64,000 bases of DNA from Prochlorococcus sp. AG-442-N17 (GCA_003212375.1 QCPY01000006.1:1-64000), one strand, 5' to 3'. Counted from the first letter of the stretch, positions 23,043 through 33,872 are shown. The notes: generated by a model from the letters alone, not told the origin. Made by a program: numbers and translations.

Positions 23043-24230
23043 TTATCTATCAACAGATCCCATAATGACATCTATTGAACCAAGGATTGCCATAATATCA
23101 GCGATTTTGGCACCTTTAAGAATATGGGGCAATATTTGCAGATTATTTAAATCAGCTGCTCTGATTTTAAATCTCCATGGGGTAACTTCATTATTTCCTT
23201 GAATAAATACACCTATTTCTCCTTTGCCGGACTCTAATCTTGTATATAATTCTCCGTTAGGAATTTTAAAAGTTGGAGCAACCTTTTTAGCTACATATTG
23301 ATAGTCAATGCCAAATATTTCACTTTTCTTATCTTCAGTCGCCATTCTTTGAGCTTCTAAATTTTCTGTTGGACCTCCTGGAATCATTTTGCATGCTTGG
23401 CGAATGATGCTTAGTGATTGTCTCATCTCTTCAACTCTTACTCGATATCTCGCATAACAATCTCCTTCTTTTTCTGAAGCAATCTGCCAATCAAAATCTT
23501 CATAACATTCATAACTATCGACTTTTCTTAAATCCCAGGAAACTCCAGAAGCTCTTAGCATTGGCCCAGACAAAGACCAGTTAATTGCCTGGTCCCTTTG
23601 TATTGTTCCAAGACCTTCAATTCTTTTTCTAAAAATTGGATTATTTGTGATTAATTTTTCGTATTCATCTATCTTAGGGCCGAACCAATCGCAAAAGTCT
23701 ATACATTTTTCTAACCATCCGTATGGGAGATCACATGCGACACCGCCTATCCTAAAGAAATTATTATTTATTAGCCTTTGCCCAGTAGCAGCTTCCCAAA
23801 GATCATAGATCATCTCTCTTTCTCTAAAAATATAGAAAAATGGAGTTTGAGCTCCTACATCTGCTAAAAAAGGGCCGAGCCATAAAAGATGATTAGCGAT
23901 ACGATTAAGTTCGAGCATAAGAACTCTGATATAACTAGCTCTTTTGGGAACTTGAATATTAGCTAATCTTTCAGGAGCATTTACTACAATAGCTTCATAA
24001 AACATTCCTGCTGCATAATCCATTCTGCTTACATAAGGGACATACATTACATTTGTCCTATTTTCAGCTATCTTTTCCATTCCTCTATGTAAATATCCAA
24101 TTACTGGCTCACAATCAATGACATTCTCACCATCAAGAGTTACAACTAACCTTAAAACCCCATGCATTGAAGGATGGTGAGGGCCAAAATTGACCACCAT
24201 TGGTTCTGTTCTAGTCTCTAGCTGAGCCAT
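23043..24230 (-). CDS. ndhH: NAD(P)H-quinone oxidoreductase subunit H
   Basis: [24 protein letters not shown]...[14 protein letters not shown]. Confidence 0.98.
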   Translation of the reverse strand: MAQLETRTEPMVVNFGPHHPSMHGVLRLVVTLDGENVIDCEPVIGYLHRGMEKIAENRTNVMYVPYVSRMDYAAGMFYEAIVVNAPERLANIQVPKRASYIRVLMLELNRIANHLLWLGPFLADVGAQTPFFYIFREREMIYDLWEAATGQRLINNNFFRIGGVACDLPYGWLEKCIDFCDWFGPKIDEYEKLITNNPIFRKRIEGLGTIQRDQAINWSLSGPMLRASGVSWDLRKVDSYECYEDFDWQIASEKEGDCYARYRVRVEEMRQSLSIIRQACKMIPGGPTENLEAQRMATEDKKSEIFGIDYQYVAKKVAPTFKIPNGELYTRLESGKGEIGVFIQGNNEVTPWRFKIRAADLNNLQILPHILKGAKIADIMAILGSIDVIMGSVDR

Positions 24231-24268
24231 TCGAAATTTAACTTCTAAATAAATCTTAGTCGAAAGTT

Positions 24269-25171
24269 ATGCAAACTGACCTATCTGATTCATCTTTTTT
24301 CAATCATCAATCAGTTATGACAGATGAGATTATGGCCTCATTAGAGCATTACCCATTAATACATAACAACCAACTTAAAGGAATAGACGCAACTTTAGGA
24401 GGTGGCGGGCACTCTTATCATTTATTGAAAAAATATTCGGATTTAAATATAATTGGGCTCGATCAAGATCCATTCGCAAGGAAATCAGCTTCAAAAAAAC
24501 TTGAAAGATTTAAAAATAGGATTGATATAAGAGCTTCAAATTTTGCAGATTTTGTACCAAAAGAAAAAGTTTCTTTTGTGATTGCAGATCTTGGAGTAAA
24601 TAGTAACCAAATTGATGATTCAAAAAGAGGATTTAGTTTCCAAAAAGATGGCCCACTTGATATGCGCATGAATCCTTTTCTTGAGGTTGATGCAGAGAAA
24701 TTAATTGAGAATTTAAGTGAAAAAGATCTAGCTGACCTAATTTTCAAATATGGAGATGAGAGATTATCAAGAAAGATTGCTAGGAAAATAAAAATGGACT
24801 TGAAGGAAAATGGGAAATATTCTGGGACAAAAGAGTTAGCTTATTCTATTGCCGGCTGCTTCCCTCCAAAACAAAGATATAAAAAAATACACCCAGCCAC
24901 AAGAACATTTCAAGCACTAAGAATTGCTGTCAATAAAGAAATTGAAGTTTTAGAAAAATTTTTGCAAGCTGTCCCTGAATGGCTTCTACCAGGCGGAATT
25001 ATCTCTATTATTAGTTTTCATTCCCTGGAGGATAGGTTAGTTAAAAGTTCTTTTAAGAATGATCAAAGACTAAAAAACCTTACAAAAAAGCCAATAACTC
25101 CCTCCGAACAAGAAGTCGAAATAAATAAAAGATCTAGAAGTGGAAAATTAAGAATTGCTCAATTAAATTAA
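24269..25171 (+). CDS. rsmH: 16S rRNA m4C1402 methyltransferase RsmH/MraW
   Basis: DATLGGGGHS, DLGVNSNQIDDSKRGFSFQKDGPLDMRM. Confidence 0.97.
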   Translation: MQTDLSDSSFFNHQSVMTDEIMASLEHYPLIHNNQLKGIDATLGGGGHSYHLLKKYSDLNIIGLDQDPFARKSASKKLERFKNRIDIRASNFADFVPKEKVSFVIADLGVNSNQIDDSKRGFSFQKDGPLDMRMNPFLEVDAEKLIENLSEKDLADLIFKYGDERLSRKIARKIKMDLKENGKYSGTKELAYSIAGCFPPKQRYKKIHPATRTFQALRIAVNKEIEVLEKFLQAVPEWLLPGGIISIISFHSLEDRLVKSSFKNDQRLKNLTKKPITPSEQEVEINKRSRSGKLRIAQLN

Positions 25172-25202
25172 GAAGTCAATACATGTAAAAAGCAAATAAT
25201 TT

Positions 25203-26348
25203 CTAACGTAATGATTTGATCGTATTTGTAAGAATATGAATTGCTTGTTCTATATCATTTGAATTAGTACTTAATCCAATACTTAACCTTATTGAAGATT
25301 CTGCTTCTTTAAAAGATCTACCTAAGGCAAGTAAAACATGAGATGGTTCACCATTACTGCATGCCGATCCACTAGAACAAATTATTTTCGATTTTAAAAG
25401 TTTATGAAACTTTGCTCCGTTTAAATCCAATACAGTCAGATTTAAATTGTGAGGTAATCTTTGTTTAATCGAGCCATTAATTAATAAACCAGGATTATTT
25501 TCTAACAAACCTTTTAAAAGGTTATTTCTATACAAAAGTAATTTCTCAATGTTATTTTTTTGATTAAAAACTGCCATCTCTATTGCTTTAGCAAAGCCAA
25601 CTACTAAAGGGAGAGGTAAGGTACCTGATCTGAGACCATATTCCTGCCCTCCCCCAACAATTAAAGGCTCAAGAGTAATATCTTTATCAATCAAAAGAAG
25701 TCCTATCCCCTTAGGTCCATAAATTTTATGAGAACTCATCGTTATTATATTTACATCTGATAGAAGATTATCTAACTCGACATAACCTAAACATTGGGCA
25801 AAATCAGAGTGAAAAGTTATTCCTCTTAATTTACATATCTTTGAAATATTCTCTACAGGCTGAATAACTCCTATTTCGTTATTTGCCATCATGATACTAA
25901 CCATGAATGTATCTTCTCTAATATTATTTTTGAACTGTTCTTCTGAAATTATGCCATCTCTTTCCGGAGTAATTTCTGTAACCATAAATCCCTCTTTTTT
26001 TAGTAGGTTTAGGGGCTCCAGTACTGCTTTATGCTCCGTTTTTAAGGTAATAATATGTCCATAATTCCCTGTTTTTTTATGATAATTTCTTGCAAAACCT
26101 AATAAAGCTAGATTATTAGATTCTGTTGCCCCACTGGTAAAAATAACCTTTTTATTACTAAGAAATAAATTTTGTTCTATTTTTTCTCTTGAGGCTTCTA
26201 ATATAGCGCTTGCGTTGATGCCTGCCAAATTAGATTTGCTTGAAGGATTAGAAAATATCTCACTCCAAAAAGGTTTCATAGAATCAACAACATCTTTCGA
26301 GCAAGGAGTTGAAGATTGATAGTCTAGTAGTATGGGAGTTGATAGCAT
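25203..26348 (-). CDS. Cysteine desulfurase (NifS/IscS family)
   Basis: FTSGATESNNLAL, HSDFAQCLGY, SSHKIYGPKGIG, CSSGSACSNG. Confidence 0.92.
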   Translation of the reverse strand: MLSTPILLDYQSSTPCSKDVVDSMKPFWSEIFSNPSSKSNLAGINASAILEASREKIEQNLFLSNKKVIFTSGATESNNLALLGFARNYHKKTGNYGHIITLKTEHKAVLEPLNLLKKEGFMVTEITPERDGIISEEQFKNNIREDTFMVSIMMANNEIGVIQPVENISKICKLRGITFHSDFAQCLGYVELDNLLSDVNIITMSSHKIYGPKGIGLLLIDKDITLEPLIVGGGQEYGLRSGTLPLPLVVGFAKAIEMAVFNQKNNIEKLLLYRNNLLKGLLENNPGLLINGSIKQRLPHNLNLTVLDLNGAKFHKLLKSKIICSSGSACSNGEPSHVLLALGRSFKEAESSIRLSIGLSTNSNDIEQAIHILTNTIKSLR

Positions 26349-26407
26349 TGTATTTAGTATATAAAATTCTGATTATTACTAGAAAATCAAATTCAAGAAT
26401 TTAAAAA

Positions 26408-27136
26408 ATGAACGACACTAATCAAATAAATAATGAAACAATTAGAAAATCAAAAATTTTATTGGTAGATGATGAGCCTGGTTTAAGAACAGCTGTAAAA
26501 ACATTTCTAGAAGACGAAGGATTTGAAATTTTCATTGCTGTTGACGGAGATGATGGTTGGGAAAAAGCTCAAACAATTTTCCCAGATCTAATTATTAGCG
26601 ATATTATGATGCCTAGATCGAATGGTTATGCATTATTAGAAAAAATAAGAGAAGATGAAAAGCTGGGAGGTACACCTGTTATTTTTCTCACTGCAAAAGG
26701 AATGACATTAGATAGAACAAAAGGATATCTTGCAGGCATTGACGATTATATTGCTAAACCATTTGATCCAGATGAATTATCTGCGAGAGTTAAAAATGTA
26801 ATTAATAGGCAAGATCGATTACTTAAAGAAGCAGCAAGATTTGCTGATATTGATGTTAGTAAAATGGCAAAACAAATCACTGAAATAAAGTCTATGCTTA
26901 CAGATCAAAATCCACTAAATCAAGAAAATTCCTTAGATATTCCAAGTTTTACACCTAGGGAAGCAAGTGTACTGCAACTAGTAGCAGAGGGACTAATGAA
27001 CAAAGAGATTGCCCGAAAACTTGAAACCTCTATTAGAAATGTTGAAAAATATGTCAGTAGACTTTTTATCAAAACAAGTACATCTAGCAGAACCGAATTA
27101 GTTCGTTATGCACTTGAAAATCATTTAGTAAAATAA
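26408..27136 (+). CDS. Two-component response regulator, REC + LuxR-type HTH (Ycf29-like)
   Basis: LLVDDEPGLR...DLIISDIMMPRSNGY...KPFDPDEL; HTH FTPREASVLQLVAEGLMNKEIARKL. Confidence 0.88.
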   Translation: MNDTNQINNETIRKSKILLVDDEPGLRTAVKTFLEDEGFEIFIAVDGDDGWEKAQTIFPDLIISDIMMPRSNGYALLEKIREDEKLGGTPVIFLTAKGMTLDRTKGYLAGIDDYIAKPFDPDELSARVKNVINRQDRLLKEAARFADIDVSKMAKQITEIKSMLTDQNPLNQENSLDIPSFTPREASVLQLVAEGLMNKEIARKLETSIRNVEKYVSRLFIKTSTSSRTELVRYALENHLVK

Positions 27137-27137
27137 A

Positions 27138-27839
27138 TTATTGAATTTTTTCGAATTCAATTAGTTTTGAAAAATAAAAAGGAGCTTGATTTAATTTTGT
27201 TTTGACAACGTTAAATCCTCTTTCTTTTGCAGCTTTAATAATACCCTTTTCTTTTAATGTATAGGCTCTTGTAGTTTTACTAGGCCCAGGAAATAATTTA
27301 CCTATATTTTTTAGAACAGCAAGCACTGGAGTATAAGGAGCAAAGCTAACGATTAGTTTTTCTTTGCTTAAATCGCATAAATGTTGGACCATTTCTTCTG
27401 CAACCGGTTGAGGATAATGAATAAACACATCCAAACAAACTACAACATCAAATAATCCTTTTAATTGTTCCAGATCACAAACTTCATATTTAATTTTACT
27501 TTGGTTCAAACCTAATTCATTTATGCGTTTCTTTGTTTCTTTAATCATTTCAGAGGAAATATCGCTTACCTGTAATTTTTTTATACCAAGTCTTAGTAAA
27601 GGTATAGATAGACTTCCAACACCACATCCTGCATCACAATAACTTTTTTTTGTTAGTTCAGGATAATTTTTGATGTACGAGACTACATCATCTACAGTCT
27701 TTTGATGTCCTTTCCTAATATTTTTCTGAACTTTATTAATTTCATCAGATTTGCTATATATTTTGTTCCATCTCTCAAAGCCGGTTCCATTAAAATACTC
27801 CCTAACTTCACTTTTTTCGATAATCTTATTTGACCTCAT
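27138..27839 (-). CDS. chlM: Mg-protoporphyrin IX methyltransferase
   Basis: EVREYFNGTGFERWNKIYS, DAGCGVGSLSIPL, FPGPSKTTRAY. Confidence 0.94.
   Translation of the reverse strand: MRSNKIIEKSEVREYFNGTGFERWNKIYSKSDEINKVQKNIRKGHQKTVDDVVSYIKNYPELTKKSYCDAGCGVGSLSIPLLRLGIKKLQVSDISSEMIKETKKRINELGLNQSKIKYEVCDLEQLKGLFDVVVCLDVFIHYPQPVAEEMVQHLCDLSKEKLIVSFAPYTPVLAVLKNIGKLFPGPSKTTRAYTLKEKGIIKAAKERGFNVVKTKLNQAPFYFSKLIEFEKIQ
27140..27161. terminator. Perfect 8-bp inverted repeat at response regulator/chlM convergent junction
   Basis: ATTGAATT-TTTTCG-AATTCAAT, inside the last codons of chlM. Confidence 0.4.
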
Positions 27840-27928
27840 GATATTTTATGGAAATTTATTATTTTTATACTAACTAACTGGCACTAAATTAATTGCACGC
27901 CATTATAGGAAAGAATTGATTTGTTATT

Positions 27929-28465
27929 TTGCCAGAATTAAATTCTAAAGATATTTATAAAATCGCTGTTGTAATGGGTAGTGATTCAGATCTAAAAACA
28001 TTGAAACCTGCAATAGATATTTTAAGAGAATTTGAAATAAAAACTGAGGTTTGTATACTTTCTGCCCATAGAACACCTATTGAGATGATGGAATATGCAA
28101 AAAATGCAGAATTAGAAAACATAAAAGCAATAATTGCAGGTGCTGGTGGTGCTGCTCATCTTCCAGGAATGTTGGCATCCATAACTTGCATTCCTGTTAT
28201 AGGAGTACCAGTAGAGAGTAGGACACTTAAGGGAATTGACTCTCTTTTATCAATTGTTCAAATGCCTGCTGGGATACCAGTAGCAACAGTCGCAATTAAT
28301 GGAGGTAAAAATGCCGGATTATTGGCAATAGAAATGATAAGTTTATTTGATGAATCTATGAAAAAAAAATTAAAAGAATTTAGAGAAACTCTCCATAATC
28401 AGGTAAGAACAAAAAATAGTAAGTTATCAACTCTTGGCGCTGAAAATTATCTTCAAAATCAATGA
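27929..28465 (+). CDS. purE: 5-(carboxyamino)imidazole ribonucleotide mutase
   Basis: VVMGSDSDLKTL, SAHRTP, AGAGGAAHLPGM; TTG start. Confidence 0.96.
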   Translation: MPELNSKDIYKIAVVMGSDSDLKTLKPAIDILREFEIKTEVCILSAHRTPIEMMEYAKNAELENIKAIIAGAGGAAHLPGMLASITCIPVIGVPVESRTLKGIDSLLSIVQMPAGIPVATVAINGGKNAGLLAIEMISLFDESMKKKLKEFRETLHNQVRTKNSKLSTLGAENYLQNQ

Positions 28466-28485
28466 ACTAATATTTTTCTATTAGT
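28466..28485. terminator. Perfect 7-bp inverted repeat between purE and cysC stops
   Basis: ACTAATA-TTTTTC-TATTAGT, overlaps the cysC stop codon. Confidence 0.4.
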
Positions 28486-29119
28486 CCTTTGTGAGAAAGT
28501 TTTCTTTTTTAAGATAATTAATAACTCTTTCAACTGAATCCTTTAGACCTAATGAACCTGTATCAACAACAATTTCTGGTTTCTGAGGAACTTCATATGG
28601 ACTTGAAATTCCTGTGAAATTTGCAATTTCACCCAAGCGAGCTTTCTTATAAAGTCCTTTTGTATCTCTATTTTCGCAAACTTTTAGATCTGCAGCACAA
28701 TAAACTTCAATAAAATCCTTAGCTCCAATAATTTTTCTCACCTTATCTCTATCACTAATAAATGGAGAAACAAATGCTGTAATAGTTATTATCCCAGCAT
28801 TCATAAATAAATTCGCAACTTCTCCAATTCTTCTTATATTTTCTTCTCTATCTTCATCCGAAAACCCAAGATCTTTGCATAAACCATGCCTTATATTATC
28901 TCCATCCAAAACGTAAGTTGAAAAACCATCAAAGTGTAAAACTTCATTCAAAGCATTGGCCAAAGTACTTTTACCAGAGCCTGATAAACCTGTAAACCAA
29001 ATAACCATTCCTTTATGACCTCTCATTTTTTGCAACTTATCTCTATCAATAGTTAAGTTATGCCACTTTATATTGGTTGAATTTGTTTGATCTTGTTCTT
29101 TCATTTTTTGCATCATCAA
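28481..29119 (-). CDS. cysC: Adenylylsulfate kinase
   Basis: WFTGLSGSGKSTLANAL, LDGDNIRHGLCKDLGFS, FISDRD. Confidence 0.97.
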   Translation of the reverse strand: MMMQKMKEQDQTNSTNIKWHNLTIDRDKLQKMRGHKGMVIWFTGLSGSGKSTLANALNEVLHFDGFSTYVLDGDNIRHGLCKDLGFSDEDREENIRRIGEVANLFMNAGIITITAFVSPFISDRDKVRKIIGAKDFIEVYCAADLKVCENRDTKGLYKKARLGEIANFTGISSPYEVPQKPEIVVDTGSLGLKDSVERVINYLKKENFLTKD

Positions 29120-29145
29120 AATTAAAACCCATCTTAACCCTTACT

Positions 29146-29454
29146 TTAAATATTTTGAAATCCTTCATTACGGAGAAAATCAATTGATTTGTTTACCATA
29201 TCTCCTTGCAATTGAATATCTTCACCTATTAAGGTTCCGCCAGTACCACAATACACTTTCATTTTTTTTAGTAATTCCTTAACTGCTTTGCCATTTTGAA
29301 TTCCTAAACCATTTATTAAAGTAATGGTCTTTCCTTTTTTACCTATTTTCTGTTTTGAGATATTTATTTTTAATATTTTTCTAGGATTCTCTTCTCTAGG
29401 TTTTTGATAAATGATTTCCTCATTTTCAAATTCTATCCAATTTTTTTTTCCCAT
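29146..29454 (-). CDS. SUI1/YciH-family translation initiation factor-like protein
   Basis: GKTITLINGL...LLKKMKVYCGTGGTLIGEDIQLQGD. Confidence 0.88.
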   Translation of the reverse strand: MGKKNWIEFENEEIIYQKPREENPRKILKINISKQKIGKKGKTITLINGLGIQNGKAVKELLKKMKVYCGTGGTLIGEDIQLQGDMVNKSIDFLRNEGFQNI

Positions 29455-29501
29455 TATTTTTAATATAATCTATAGTTAGTTAATACTTATAGTATAGAAA
29501 A

Positions 29502-30749
29502 TTGGTAAGTACTATTTCTCGTTCGGAACAAAATAATAAAAATGATGATTTAAATCAACCCTCCAAAGAGGGAAGATTTGGAAAATATGGAGGTCAATAT
29601 GTCCCGGAAACATTAATGCCTGCCCTTTTCGAATTGGAAAAAGCGGCATCTGATGCATGGCAAGATCAAAAATTTGTCAATGAATTAAATCATCTACTAA
29701 AAACTTATGTAGGTAGAGAAACTCCCTTATATGAAGCTAAAAGACTTACCAACCACTACAAAACTAAATACTCCACTTGCAGGATATGGCTCAAAAGAGA
29801 GGATCTTAATCATACAGGTGCTCACAAAATCAATAATGCATTAGGACAAGCTTTATTAGCCATAAGAATGGGTAAAAAAAGAATTATTGCAGAAACTGGT
29901 GCTGGGCAACACGGTGTTGCTACCGCTACTGTATGTGCGAGATTTGGTTTGCAATGCACTATCTACATGGGAGCGGAAGATATAAAAAGGCAATCATTAA
30001 ATGTCTTTAGGATGAAACTTCTTGGCGCACAAGTAAAAGTTGTCACTTCAGGTACTGCAACTCTCAAAGATGCAACTAGTGAAGCTATTAGGGAGTGGGT
30101 ATCCAATGTTGAGACAACTCACTATATTTTAGGTTCAGTTGCAGGTCCACACCCATTCCCAATGATTGTTAGAGATTTTCATGCCGTCATCGGAGAAGAG
30201 GCTAAAAAACAATGTTTAGAGTCATTTGGGTCTTTGCCAGATGTTTTACTTGCTTGTGTTGGTGGAGGATCAAATGCAATGGGTCTTTTTCATCCTTTTG
30301 TAAAAGAAAAATCAGTGAGACTAATTGGAGTTGAAGCTGCAGGAAGCGGAATAAATACTGAAAAACATGCTGCTACTATTACTAAGGGATCAGTTGGGAT
30401 TTTACATGGATCAATGAGTCTTCTTTTGCAAGATAAGGATGGTCAAGTACAAGAAGCACATTCTATAAGTGCAGGTCTCGATTACCCAGGGGTTGGTCCT
30501 GAACATAGTTATTTAAAAGAAATAGGAAGAGCAGAATATGCTTCTGTTACTGATGCAGAAGCTTTAGAAGCTTTGAAACTAGTTAGTGAACTAGAAGGAA
30601 TAATTCCTGCACTAGAAACAGCTCATGCTTTTGCTTGGCTAGAAAAATTATGTCCAACCTTAAATAAAGATACAGAAATAGTAATTAACTGTTCTGGTAG
30701 AGGAGATAAAGATGTTAATACTGTTGCATCCTCTCTAGATATTGACTAA
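29502..30749 (+). CDS. trpB: Tryptophan synthase beta subunit
   Basis: [41 protein letters not shown] start. Confidence 0.98.
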   Translation: MVSTISRSEQNNKNDDLNQPSKEGRFGKYGGQYVPETLMPALFELEKAASDAWQDQKFVNELNHLLKTYVGRETPLYEAKRLTNHYKTKYSTCRIWLKREDLNHTGAHKINNALGQALLAIRMGKKRIIAETGAGQHGVATATVCARFGLQCTIYMGAEDIKRQSLNVFRMKLLGAQVKVVTSGTATLKDATSEAIREWVSNVETTHYILGSVAGPHPFPMIVRDFHAVIGEEAKKQCLESFGSLPDVLLACVGGGSNAMGLFHPFVKEKSVRLIGVEAAGSGINTEKHAATITKGSVGILHGSMSLLLQDKDGQVQEAHSISAGLDYPGVGPEHSYLKEIGRAEYASVTDAEALEALKLVSELEGIIPALETAHAFAWLEKLCPTLNKDTEIVINCSGRGDKDVNTVASSLDID

Positions 30750-30760
30750 TTAATATCTAG
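30735..30760. terminator. Perfect 9-bp inverted repeat spanning both stop codons of convergent trpB/rhodanese
   Basis: CTAGATATT-GACTAATT-AATATCTAG. Confidence 0.5.
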
Positions 30761-31100
30761 GTATTGTTTGATCAATATACCTACTCCATCCGTCTATACC
30801 TTCTTCAAGATTCCATATCTCATCTACGAGATTATTATCCAACGACCATTGACCAAAACTATAGCTTCTAATGCCTGCATGACAAAGAACAACAAGCTTT
30901 TTATCTGTTAGATCACGAATTTTAGTTTTAACGTACTCAACAGAAACTTTACTGATTGGCAAATGTAAAAATACCTTTGGGAAAGTAGCTATCTCGAGTT
31001 CTGAATTCTCTCTAACATCAATGATAATGGGATTTTCTACTTCAGAATTAAACCATTCATTAAGTTCAAAAGCATTTATAGTTTTCGGATAGATTGCCAA
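30750..31100 (-). CDS. Rhodanese-related sulfurtransferase
   Basis: IDVRENSE, LVVLCHAGIRSY. Confidence 0.88.
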   Translation of the reverse strand: MAIYPKTINAFELNEWFNSEVENPIIIDVRENSELEIATFPKVFLHLPISKVSVEYVKTKIRDLTDKKLVVLCHAGIRSYSFGQWSLDNNLVDEIWNLEEGIDGWSRYIDQTIPRY

Positions 31101-31161
31101 TTTTTAGAATTAACTATTTGGTATTAACAATTTAATAAGTAAAATTGCAAGTTTATGTTTA

Positions 31162-32640
31162 TTGTTAAAAATAAAAATAAAAATGAATATAAAATTACTA
31201 GCTGTAATAGTTATATTAACTTTATGTTTAATTTTCGGGTTTGACAATAATTCTTATGGTTTAAATAAAATAAGCAAGGATAATATTTCAGAATTAAAAA
31301 TTTTAAAGTATTTACCCCAAGATAATGAAACATTCTTCATTTCAAATACTAGTTTTTCAAAAATTACCAACTACATAAGAAATAACTATCAAACAAAGGA
31401 ACGAGAGAAGCTAGTTTTGATTAAAAATAGCATATTAGCTTATTTAGGTATAGATTTAGGTACAAATAAATTGGAAGATATTTATAATAATGAACTTGTA
31501 ATAAGTACCTTTGATAATAAGGATAAAGATGATGTTTTGATAATATTTAAAATTAAGGAGAACAAAGATATAGATGATGTTTTAAATCTTTCAAATAAAA
31601 TTGATCAAACTGATCAATTGATTAAGATATTTAGAGAAAAAAGATTAAATTATTTGAAATATATTTATAGAACGAATGATAACTATATCCTTACCTCATC
31701 TAATAAAAACTTAATACTTGATGCCTTACAATCAGCTAACATTAGTAAGAAATTTGAACCAAAATATAATTTTTATAAAGAAGTATTAAATAATTTTAAA
31801 AATGAACATAATGTCTTATTAAGTAAAAATATAAAAACTAACGAACTATTAAATAATGAAAATTATTTGCAATCTAAAGAGGATTATTTAGTGACATTAT
31901 TTGACTTGAAAGAAAAAAACATTATTTTAAAATCTTATTTAGAAAATTATAAAAAAAGTTTACACACAATGTATTATGAAAAAATAGATAAGGATAAAAC
32001 ATTAGATGATGAGAACTATCAAATATCGATTTATAATGATTCAATAAATTCTAATAAGTATCTTGAAAATATTGAAATAAACAGTTTTGAAAAGGCTATT
32101 TTGAATGAATTTAATGAGAAATTAAAAAACAATTTGCTATTATTAATTTCTGAAAATAATTGGGTGATGATATTTGATAAAAGTGATTTATCACTTGAGG
32201 ATATAAAATTATTAACAGATTTTAATAGGAATAAATTAAAAAATAATAATACTATTTATACACTATATTCAAAAAATATACTTAAAAAGGAAGAAGATAT
32301 TATAAAAGAATTTAATTATAAAAAGATTTTCTCTGTTGAATCTGACAATCTTACTTTCATTAGTAACAGTTTGATAAATGACAAAGAAATAATTTTAATA
32401 ACAAAGAAATTTTTTAATTCTAGAGGCAATAGTCATGCTAATTATTTTTTAAATAAAGAAATTAATCTTAAAAATCTTTATTTTATTCAACCTAAAAATA
32501 TATCTTTTTTAGCAAACTATAAATACTTTTTTAAAAATGTAATTGATTTATCAATTACTGAATTTAAAGCAATAATAAAACAATCTATTCCGGAAAAAAC
32601 TCCTATTTATTATGCAGAAACTAATTTAAAAATATTTTAA
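31162..32640 (+). CDS. Hypothetical exported/membrane protein, possibly DUF3352-like
   Basis: 492-aa ORF, N-terminal hydrophobic segment, very Asn/Lys/Ile-rich; LKYLPQDNETFFISN resembles the start of DUF3352. Confidence 0.6.
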   Translation: MLKIKIKMNIKLLAVIVILTLCLIFGFDNNSYGLNKISKDNISELKILKYLPQDNETFFISNTSFSKITNYIRNNYQTKEREKLVLIKNSILAYLGIDLGTNKLEDIYNNELVISTFDNKDKDDVLIIFKIKENKDIDDVLNLSNKIDQTDQLIKIFREKRLNYLKYIYRTNDNYILTSSNKNLILDALQSANISKKFEPKYNFYKEVLNNFKNEHNVLLSKNIKTNELLNNENYLQSKEDYLVTLFDLKEKNIILKSYLENYKKSLHTMYYEKIDKDKTLDDENYQISIYNDSINSNKYLENIEINSFEKAILNEFNEKLKNNLLLLISENNWVMIFDKSDLSLEDIKLLTDFNRNKLKNNNTIYTLYSKNILKKEEDIIKEFNYKKIFSVESDNLTFISNSLINDKEIILITKKFFNSRGNSHANYFLNKEINLKNLYFIQPKNISFLANYKYFFKNVIDLSITEFKAIIKQSIPEKTPIYYAETNLKIF

Positions 32641-32726
32641 TAATTAAATTTGACTGATATCTTGTGGTTAACTAAAAATTATTTGACTATCTTATACCTA
32701 TAAAGTATTCATATCGTATTAAAAAA

Positions 32727-33872
32727 TTGGACACTACTAAACATGTTTTAAAACCTGGATTAGAAGGCGTTCCGGTTACTAATTCATCAATATGTGATAT
32801 TAATGGTCAAAAAGGAAAATTATTATATAGGGGCTACTCAATTGAAGAATTAGCTCAGAAAAGTAGTTTCTTAGAAACTGCTTTTTTACTAATTTGGGGA
32901 GAATTACCCACAGCTACAGAACTAAGAGATTTTGAACAAGAAGTACAGATGCATCGCAGATTAAGCTTCAGGGTGAGAGATATGATGAAATGTTTTCCTG
33001 CTACAGGGCATCCGATGGATGCCCTGCAATCTAGTGCTGCCTCTCTTGGTTTATTCTACTCAAGAAGAGCCATAGATGATCCCAAATATATCTACAACGC
33101 AGTGATTAGGCTAATTGCAAAAATTCCTACAATGATTGCCGCATTTCAACTTATAAGAAAGGGGCAAGATCCAATACAACCAAGAGATGATTTGTCTTAC
33201 TCATCAAATTTCCTCTATATGCTCACTGAGAAAGAGCAAGATCCAATAGCAGCAAAAGTTTTTGATAGATGCTTAATTCTTCATGCGGAGCATAGCTTAA
33301 ATGCAAGCACATTTAGCGCGAGAGTTACAGCAAGTACCCTTACGGACCCATATGCAGTTATTGCATCTGCAGTAGGGACACTAGCTGGCCCTCTACATGG
33401 AGGGGCAAATGAAGATGTCATAGCAATGTTAGAGGAAATCGGTACACCTGAAAATGCAGGATCTTTTTTGGATAATGCAATTCAAAACAAAAGTAAAATT
33501 ATGGGCTTCGGTCACAGAGAGTACAAAGTTAAAGATCCTAGAGCAATAATTCTTCAAAAATTAGCAGAAGAGCTTTTTATCAGATTTGGTAAAGATGAAA
33601 TGTATGAAGTTGCTAAAAAGTTAGAGTTAGAGGCGATACCAAGGTTAGGACCTAAAGGTATTTTTCCTAATGTCGATTTCTATTCTGGTCTGGTTTATAG
33701 AAAACTTGGAATCCCTAGAGACTTATTTACTCCTATTTTTGCCATATCAAGGGTTGCCGGTTGGTTAGCTCACTGGAGGGAACAATTAGGAGCAAACAGA
33801 ATTTTTAGACCATCACAAATCTATACTGGTTCAGAACCAAGAGACTGGATTACTTTAGAAAATCGAAAATAA
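32727..33872 (+). CDS. gltA: Citrate synthase
   Basis: LLYRGYSIEELA, LHAEHSLNASTF, GPLHGGANEDV, GFGHREYK; TTG start. Confidence 0.97.
   Translation: MDTTKHVLKPGLEGVPVTNSSICDINGQKGKLLYRGYSIEELAQKSSFLETAFLLIWGELPTATELRDFEQEVQMHRRLSFRVRDMMKCFPATGHPMDALQSSAASLGLFYSRRAIDDPKYIYNAVIRLIAKIPTMIAAFQLIRKGQDPIQPRDDLSYSSNFLYMLTEKEQDPIAAKVFDRCLILHAEHSLNASTFSARVTASTLTDPYAVIASAVGTLAGPLHGGANEDVIAMLEEIGTPENAGSFLDNAIQNKSKIMGFGHREYKVKDPRAIILQKLAEELFIRFGKDEMYEVAKKLELEAIPRLGPKGIFPNVDFYSGLVYRKLGIPRDLFTPIFAISRVAGWLAHWREQLGANRIFRPSQIYTGSEPRDWITLENRK

Noticed and set aside
32694-32708. ATAC-N7-GTAT (generic LysR-like half-sites) upstream of gltA
   Set aside because: Short arms; such a motif is expected a few times by chance in AT-rich DNA of this length
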